This document shows, in pieces, positions 34,091 to 38,355 of a stretch of DNA of 38,355 nucleotides; position 1 is the stretch's first letter; each line of letters starts with the position of its first letter. The stretch is taken from positions 1 to 38,355 of the forward strand of contig JBDNFD010000067.1 in the NCBI GenBank assembly GCA_041689995.1, in the 5' to 3' direction. The notes beneath the pieces are model-generated. The model was not told the DNA's origin. It did no database searches and saw only the letters and a program-made list of their open reading frames with translations. A program made the position numbers and the translations under genes. The DNA is from DASSWG01 sp041689995 (lineage in GTDB: Bacteria > Bacteroidota > Bacteroidia > Flavobacteriales > Flavobacteriaceae).

Positions 34091-34933
34091 ATGAAAACTT
34101 ATATTATTCCCCTATTGTTTTTTGTGCACATTATAAACAGCCATGCCCAAACCACAGCCATTCCCGATCCCAATTTTGAACAGGCCTTGATAGATTTGGA
34201 GATTGACAGCGACACCACTGTGAACGGCCAGGTTTTGACGGAAGATATTGCCAATGTGCAGGTATTGGATATTTCTGGGCGTGGCTTCAGTGATTTAACT
34301 GGGATAGAAGATTTTTTGGCATTAAAAGTACTGAATTTCTCTCGCACCTTGCTGAACAATGGTTCTCCTGTTATCTTGGATTTATCGCAAGTAAACAGCT
34401 TGGAGGAATTGTACATGAACAGTGATTTAGATAACATTACTTCAAATGTGAATTATGTCAATTTAAGCAACAACCCGAACCTTAAAAAAATAGAGATCAA
34501 GGACAACTGGTCGTTAGAAAAGATCAATTTACAGGGCGGTGATTTAAATATCACCAATTTAGTTATAGACCTCTCGGGTTCTTTTGCGTGTATTCAAGTC
34601 ACCAATGCTAACGATGCACAAAACGGGCAGGGGATTTATGCTACCTGGAATGTGTGTTGTAGTACCTTTTCAGAAGATTGCAACCTAAGTACGGCGGTTT
34701 TTGCAAAAAACAACATCCACCTTTACCCCAATCCAACAACAGAGCTGTTCCAGTTAAACACTCAACAAGATATAGAAACGATCAATATCTACGACCTGCA
34801 CGGCAAATTAATAAAAAGCTATGCCCAACCCCATGAAAATTATTCGGTGGCCGATATTGCCAAAGGTATATATTTGATTGAAATACAAACTTTTGGCAAC
34901 CAAAAACAACTCCTGAAATTTATTAAAAATTAA
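34091..34933 (+). CDS. LRR-like secreted protein with T9SS sorting domain
   Basis: This predicts 280 residues with a signal peptide (MKTYIIPLLFFVHIINSHAQ), chosen over an earlier start at 34067 that only extends upstream. Leucine-rich text follows (NVQVLDISGRGFSDLTGIED, LKVLNFSRTLL, VILDLSQVNSLEELYM, YVNLSNNPNLKKIEI), a few irregular LRRs. It ends with a T9SS type-A sorting domain (IHLYPNPTTELFQLNTQQ to KQLLKFIKN). It starts 16 bases after the metzincin stop, so the two are probably co-transcribed surface or secreted proteins. Partner or ligand is unknown. Confidence 0.85.
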   Translation: MKTYIIPLLFFVHIINSHAQTTAIPDPNFEQALIDLEIDSDTTVNGQVLTEDIANVQVLDISGRGFSDLTGIEDFLALKVLNFSRTLLNNGSPVILDLSQVNSLEELYMNSDLDNITSNVNYVNLSNNPNLKKIEIKDNWSLEKINLQGGDLNITNLVIDLSGSFACIQVTNANDAQNGQGIYATWNVCCSTFSEDCNLSTAVFAKNNIHLYPNPTTELFQLNTQQDIETINIYDLHGKLIKSYAQPHENYSVADIAKGIYLIEIQTFGNQKQLLKFIKN

Positions 34934-34983
34934 ACGAATTTCACCGAAGTGACCCTTAAAGAATGATGACTTTTGAAAATGAT

Positions 34984-35397
34984 TTACTGAACGATATATT
35001 TACTGAGATGCGGAAAAATTCTTCCTTTCAAAGCGCGAAACCGTAACAAATGTTTTTCAATTTTGTTCCTGAATTCTTCGTGACTGTTCAGGAAATAGGT
35101 TTCACACTGAAGATCTTCACATTCGTTCATGCCTTCCAACTTGTTGCTGAATTCCAATATTTCCCCAAGACAGGCTTTGTTGGTTTCATGAATTGTTTTC
35201 AGTTGGTCAAGCAGATCTAGACTTTTTTTCTTGGTATCTGGGTTTTCGTTGCACTGAGGTGAGTTCAATAATTTGTTGAAAAAATGAATTTCTTTTTCCG
35301 CAAATTCAATAGAGGCTTCCCAGTTTTCAACATCACTTTCCAATTTCATTATCTGAATATCTTCTTCCCTATAGTGATCTTTGATTCCATTTTTCAT
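34984..35397 (-). CDS. Helical, coiled-coil-rich protein of unknown function
   Basis: A 137-residue protein with strong alpha-helical, heptad-like text (VENWEASIEFAEKEIHFFNKLL, KKKSLDLLDQLKTIHETNKACLGEILEFSNKL). There is no signal peptide or membrane segment. I do not recognise a family. It lies 7 bases after the GreA/Rnk-type gene on the same strand, so both are likely one transcript; a regulatory or stress role by association is only inference. Confidence 0.75.
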   Translation of the reverse strand: MKNGIKDHYREEDIQIMKLESDVENWEASIEFAEKEIHFFNKLLNSPQCNENPDTKKKSLDLLDQLKTIHETNKACLGEILEFSNKLEGMNECEDLQCETYFLNSHEEFRNKIEKHLLRFRALKGRIFPHLSKYIVQ

Positions 35398-35404
35398 GAC
35401 GTGA

Positions 35405-35818
35405 TTATTTTGGTGTTTCTATTTTCTCCTGTGTCACATTTACTATTTTTATGATGTTTAAACCCGAAGGAAATTGCCAGCTTACCTCATCATCTTTCGC
35501 ATAACCGATCAAAGCAGAGCCCATGGGTGCCAGAATTGAGATTTTGTTTTTCTGAACATCGCTTTGGTCTGGAAGTACCAATTGATAACTTTTTTCAGGG
35601 CCGAAAGGGGTTTGTATGCTAACAACAGATCCAAACCGAACAACATCATCTGGTATATCTTTTTCAGCCACGATTTTGGCGGACTTCAATTCTTCGCTCA
35701 ATTTTGAAATGGAAGCCCGGTAAGAACTATCCTTGTAATATTTAGACATGGCAAGTATTCTTTTCAGAAGATCGTATTCCTTCTTTTCCAATATTAATCC
35801 ACCGTATTTTATATTCAT
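35405..35818 (-). CDS. GreA/GreB/Rnk-type elongation factor-like protein
   Basis: The 137-residue protein has a short N-terminal helical region (MNIKYGGLILEKKEYDLLKRI) and a C-terminal FKBP-like domain: VVRFGSVVSIQTPFGPEKSYQLVLPDQ, ILAPMGSALIGYAKDDEVSWQFPSG. This layout matches the short Rnk-like group that binds RNA polymerase; the full GreA coiled coil is absent, so transcript cleavage is doubtful. The ATG at 35818 was chosen because the family starts there; the in-frame extension runs into the gdh terminator. Confidence 0.85.
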   Translation of the reverse strand: MNIKYGGLILEKKEYDLLKRILAMSKYYKDSSYRASISKLSEELKSAKIVAEKDIPDDVVRFGSVVSIQTPFGPEKSYQLVLPDQSDVQKNKISILAPMGSALIGYAKDDEVSWQFPSGLNIIKIVNVTQEKIETPK

Positions 35819-35853
35819 GATTTTTTGGGCCAAAAGCGGCGTGTTGCAATAAA

Positions 35854-35879
35854 AGGGCATTATCCTTGGATAATGCCCT
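35854..35879 (-). terminator. Intrinsic terminator of the glutamate dehydrogenase gene
   Basis: AGGGCATTATCC and GGATAATGCCCT form a perfect 12-pair stem with a 2-base loop. On the minus strand the stem is followed by TTTTATT. It lies about 60 bases after the gdh stop codon and before the GreA/Rnk gene. Confidence 0.85.
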
Positions 35880-35939
35880 ATTGAAATAGTTTTAAAAATA
35901 GGTTCCGAACATTTTCGGAATGTTCAGATGATCAGGTTA

Positions 35940-37220
35940 TCATGGGAAAATACCGCGTTGAACGTAAGCCATCTCAATTCGGGAGATTGCGAGTATATAA
36001 GCAGCTGTGCGCCAATCTACTCCTCTTTGGTTTACTTCCTTTTCAACTTTGCGGAACAATTCACTTATTTTTTTCTCCAAGCGGGGCATCACTTCTTCGA
36101 GTTGCCAAAGTTCGCCATTGCGGTTTTGCAACCATTCATAATAACTGCCGATCACGCCACCAGAGTTGCATAAAATATCTGGAATTACTGTAATTCCCTT
36201 GTCCAATAAAATCTTTTCGCCGGCATTTGTGGTAGGGCCGTTGGCTCCTTCTGCAACCAACCAAGCTTTAATTTTGTCCGCATTATCGGAAGTAATTTGG
36301 CTTCCTAAAGCCGCAGGAATTACAATGTCGCATTCCAGGCCAAAAAATTCGCTCGGGTCAATTTTTTCTGCTTTTTCGAATCCTTCAATGGATCCTTTTC
36401 GTGGTTTGGAATGTTCAAACAATTCATCTACGGAAATCCCGTCTCTGTTAAAAAGAGTAGCGTGTGCATCTTGTACGGAAATCAATTTTGCGCCTTCTTC
36501 TTCTAAAAATCGAGAGGCCCAATAGCCAACATTTCCGAATCCTTGTACAATATAACTTTTGCCTTTTAGGCTTTCCCCTTTGCTTTCGCACATCATTTTG
36601 ATGGTAAGGAAAACCCCGAATCCAGTTGCACGGTCACGACCTTCCAAGCCGCCAGTGCCAATTGGTTTTCCGGTGACAACATGAAGGTTTTGTGTGCGCT
36701 CAGAAGATGATTTGGTGGACATATAAGTGTCCGCGATCCAAGCCATGGTTTGTGCGTTGGTGTTGACATCTGGTGCTGGAATGTCATGTTCCGGTCCGAT
36801 GTTTTGTCCCAAAGCAAATGTGAATCTTCGAGTGATGCGTTCTAATTCGGTAATGGAATAATCTCGCGGATCAATTTGTATTCCTCCTTTTGCGCCGCCA
36901 TAAGGTAAACCGGCAAGTGAGGTTTTCCAAGTCATCCACATAGCCAAAGCTTTTGCATCTTCAACATCCATTGTTGGGTGATAGCGTAAACCTCCTTTGT
37001 AAGGTCCCAAAGCATTATTGTGTTGCACACGGTATCCCGTGAAAACTTGTACATCGCCATTGTCCATCCGCACGGGAAAATGAATGATGATTTCATTGTT
37101 CGTGATCGAAAGTATTTTTCGAATATTCGGGTTCAAATCAATAAAGTCGGCTGTTTTGTTGAACTGCTGCATCACATTTTCGTACATGCTCTGCTTCTTT
37201 TTTTCTTTTGTGGGTATCAT
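35940..37220 (-). CDS. gdhA: Glu/Leu/Phe/Val dehydrogenase (glutamate dehydrogenase)
   Basis: The 426-residue enzyme interconverts glutamate and 2-oxoglutarate plus ammonium. Substrate-site motifs LGPYKGGLRYHP (Lys75) and WKTSLAGLPYGGAKGGI (Lys99, Lys111) are intact, and PAPDVNTNAQTMAW supplies the catalytic-loop aspartate. The Rossmann motif GFGNVGYWA binds NAD(P). The gene ends in a strong terminator and appears monocistronic. NADH versus NADPH specificity was not assessed. Confidence 0.96.
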   Translation of the reverse strand: MIPTKEKKKQSMYENVMQQFNKTADFIDLNPNIRKILSITNNEIIIHFPVRMDNGDVQVFTGYRVQHNNALGPYKGGLRYHPTMDVEDAKALAMWMTWKTSLAGLPYGGAKGGIQIDPRDYSITELERITRRFTFALGQNIGPEHDIPAPDVNTNAQTMAWIADTYMSTKSSSERTQNLHVVTGKPIGTGGLEGRDRATGFGVFLTIKMMCESKGESLKGKSYIVQGFGNVGYWASRFLEEEGAKLISVQDAHATLFNRDGISVDELFEHSKPRKGSIEGFEKAEKIDPSEFFGLECDIVIPAALGSQITSDNADKIKAWLVAEGANGPTTNAGEKILLDKGITVIPDILCNSGGVIGSYYEWLQNRNGELWQLEEVMPRLEKKISELFRKVEKEVNQRGVDWRTAAYILAISRIEMAYVQRGIFP

Positions 37221-37519
37221 ATGATTTAATTAAAAATAATGTTCACAATTTATTTTCTGGTAAGGCTTTTAAAAGCATTCGTTTTTTCAGGGCGCAATTT
37301 ACGCATAATCCTATTATTATAGCTCCTGAATTTTCAACAGATTTTGACTTGGTTGAAAAATTTTTTCGGCGCATAAAAATTTGAACGTTTTTTTTGAACT
37401 GTCGAACGAATTTTTTCGAATGTTGTCCCATATCCTTAAGGCAAAGATAGGCGGAATGTTCCTAAAAAACCATTTTCTTGTAAAACGTTTTTTTTTGAAG
37501 CTTAAAACTTACCACAACC
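37221..37519. other. A+T-rich intergenic region
   Basis: This 299-base gap upstream of glutamate dehydrogenase holds no recognisable gene. A perfect 12-base palindrome GCTTTTAAAAGC is present around 37264-37275. A 62-residue minus-strand frame (37243-37431) is basic, low in complexity and lacks homology clues; I do not call it. No full -7 box was found. Confidence 0.5.
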
Positions 37520-38355
37520 TCATTCCACCACCAATTTCTCCACAACAAACCGGCCGTTTCCATCTTCCAAACGTACCATGTATAGTCCGCTTTCCAATCC
37601 TTGCAACCCAATTTCCCTGTTGGTGGCCGTGAGTTTGCCTTGTTTTACGGTTCTTCCTTGGAGCGTGTGGACCTCATAGCGGTACGCGGTTTTTGTTGAA
37701 ACCTGTACGCGGTCGTTCGCCGGGTTCGGGTATAATGATGGTTGAACTGGGGCGGCACTGGCCTTGACCGATAAAGGCACACAACTGCCATCGCCCCACT
37801 GCGCCACGAAGAAATCGGCCTGCCCGCCGTTTTTGCTGATTGGCGGCACATCGGTGTCCTGGGTGAAAAGCCCGCCGGTCATATAACCCCCCACCACGTA
37901 GTTGCCCGCATGGTCCGTGGCCATGGCCAAAATCTCATCTTTATACCCAAAGTTCCCATAAATGTCCTCGATGCCCAAAACCTCCCCGGTTTCTTTGTCA
38001 AAACGGACGATGACGGGATCGGCGTTCGCTGCATTGGGGCGTTCAAAATCCACACCGCCCCATGGGTTGTTGCCAATGGCGGTCATGGCCACCCCAAGGC
38101 CAACTTCGCCCTCGCGAAAACTGATGGCACGGCCATAGGTGGTGGTGCCATAATCCGGATTGCTGCCCCACAAAAGATTGCCGTCCGAATCCAATTTGAT
38201 TAGAAATGGTGCAAGTGTGCCGGCACCGTCGTTTGGGTCAAAGGTTTGGTCGAATTCATAGCCCGCAAAACTGTCTCCATTATTGTCGGTATGGTCCTCA
38301 TTATCATTAAAACTGGAGCCTGTGAAATAGACATTTGACTCTTCGTCCACGGCCA
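37520..38355 (-). CDS. T9SS-sorted secreted protein, 5' part outside the window
   Basis: Only the C-terminal 278 residues are visible; the frame stays open to the window edge. The text shows SBBP/beta-propeller-like repeats (AGTLAPFLIKLDSDGNLLWG, ADPVIVRFDKETGEVLGIEDI, EILAMATDHAGNYVVGGYMTGGL), typical of secreted flavobacterial propeller proteins. It ends with SLYPNPANDRVQVSTK to FVVEKLVVE, a T9SS type-A sorting domain. Base composition is far richer in G+C than neighbouring genes: two 60-base blocks (37801 and 38041) count 37 and 36 G/C. Confidence 0.9.
   Translation of the reverse strand, partial: AVDEESNVYFTGSSFNDNEDHTDNNGDSFAGYEFDQTFDPNDGAGTLAPFLIKLDSDGNLLWGSNPDYGTTTYGRAISFREGEVGLGVAMTAIGNNPWGGVDFERPNAANADPVIVRFDKETGEVLGIEDIYGNFGYKDEILAMATDHAGNYVVGGYMTGGLFTQDTDVPPISKNGGQADFFVAQWGDGSCVPLSVKASAAPVQPSLYPNPANDRVQVSTKTAYRYEVHTLQGRTVKQGKLTATNREIGLQGLESGLYMVRLEDGNGRFVVEKLVVE

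Noticed and set aside
35825..35860. Upstream extension of the GreA/Rnk-type protein
   Set aside because: The extension enters the perfect hairpin that terminates glutamate dehydrogenase; the ATG at 35818 fits the family start.
37243..37431. 62-residue minus-strand open frame upstream of glutamate dehydrogenase
   Set aside because: Basic, low-complexity text without homology clues, promoter or conserved start, in an A+T-rich intergenic region.

Overview
This window is chromosomal DNA from a member of the Bacteroidetes, almost certainly a Flavobacteriaceae relative; the genus cannot be fixed from sequence alone. The evidence is: A+T-rich DNA with no Shine-Dalgarno sequences before most genes; several Bacteroidetes-type promoters (TTG/TTTG about 17-20 bases before TAnnTTTG); secreted proteins ending in type IX secretion (T9SS) sorting domains; and lineage-typical families (DUF4290, DUF493, DUF2911, a flavobacterial START-like protein, BatA-like VWA proteins and a bacterial GH3 protein).

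Left part (1-10.1 kb) is a housekeeping block. It holds an elongator-type tRNA-Met(CAT), a START-like protein, a class-IV aminotransferase, YqgE, HU with a well-formed promoter and terminator, a leftward operon (NadR-like ATPase, recQ, fmt), then rightward DUF493, DUF4290 and murA, and a large leftward conserved protein of unknown function. Middle part (10.1-25.2 kb) holds a metallo-beta-lactamase-fold hydrolase coupled to a membrane-anchored coiled-coil protein. It also has a four-gene leftward operon with overlapping ends (BatA-like VWA protein, a dihydroorotase homologue without its metal histidines, a small membrane protein, an esterase), an eRF1-like (baeRF) protein and an ABC exporter pair. 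These are followed by an outer-membrane barrel two bases from a sigma-54 activator without a DNA-binding domain, another barrel protein, a GNAT acetyltransferase, a GH3 protein and a small HExxH protein.

Right part (25.3-38.4 kb) starts with a MATE exporter, a small acidic protein and a PAP2 phosphatase in one run. Next comes an accessory zone with visible decay: a seven-repeat FG-GAP/VCBS T9SS protein broken by two 1-base shifts, an ECF sigma-factor remnant, and a T9SS metzincin whose signal peptide is one base out of frame across a T7 tract. Interspersed are meaB, an Ohr-type peroxidase, a DUF2911 protein and an LRR-like T9SS protein. The window ends with a coiled-coil protein, a GreA/Rnk-type factor, glutamate dehydrogenase with a clear terminator, and the 3' end of a notably G+C-richer T9SS protein that runs off the edge.

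No CRISPR array, insertion sequence, prophage or complete defence locus was seen. The best candidates for undescribed biology are the dihydroorotase pseudoenzyme in its overlapping operon, the 488-residue unknown protein, the DNA-binding-less sigma-54 activator beside a barrel protein, the baeRF and GH3 proteins, and possible homopolymer switching of T9SS proteins. None amounts to a demonstrated new system.
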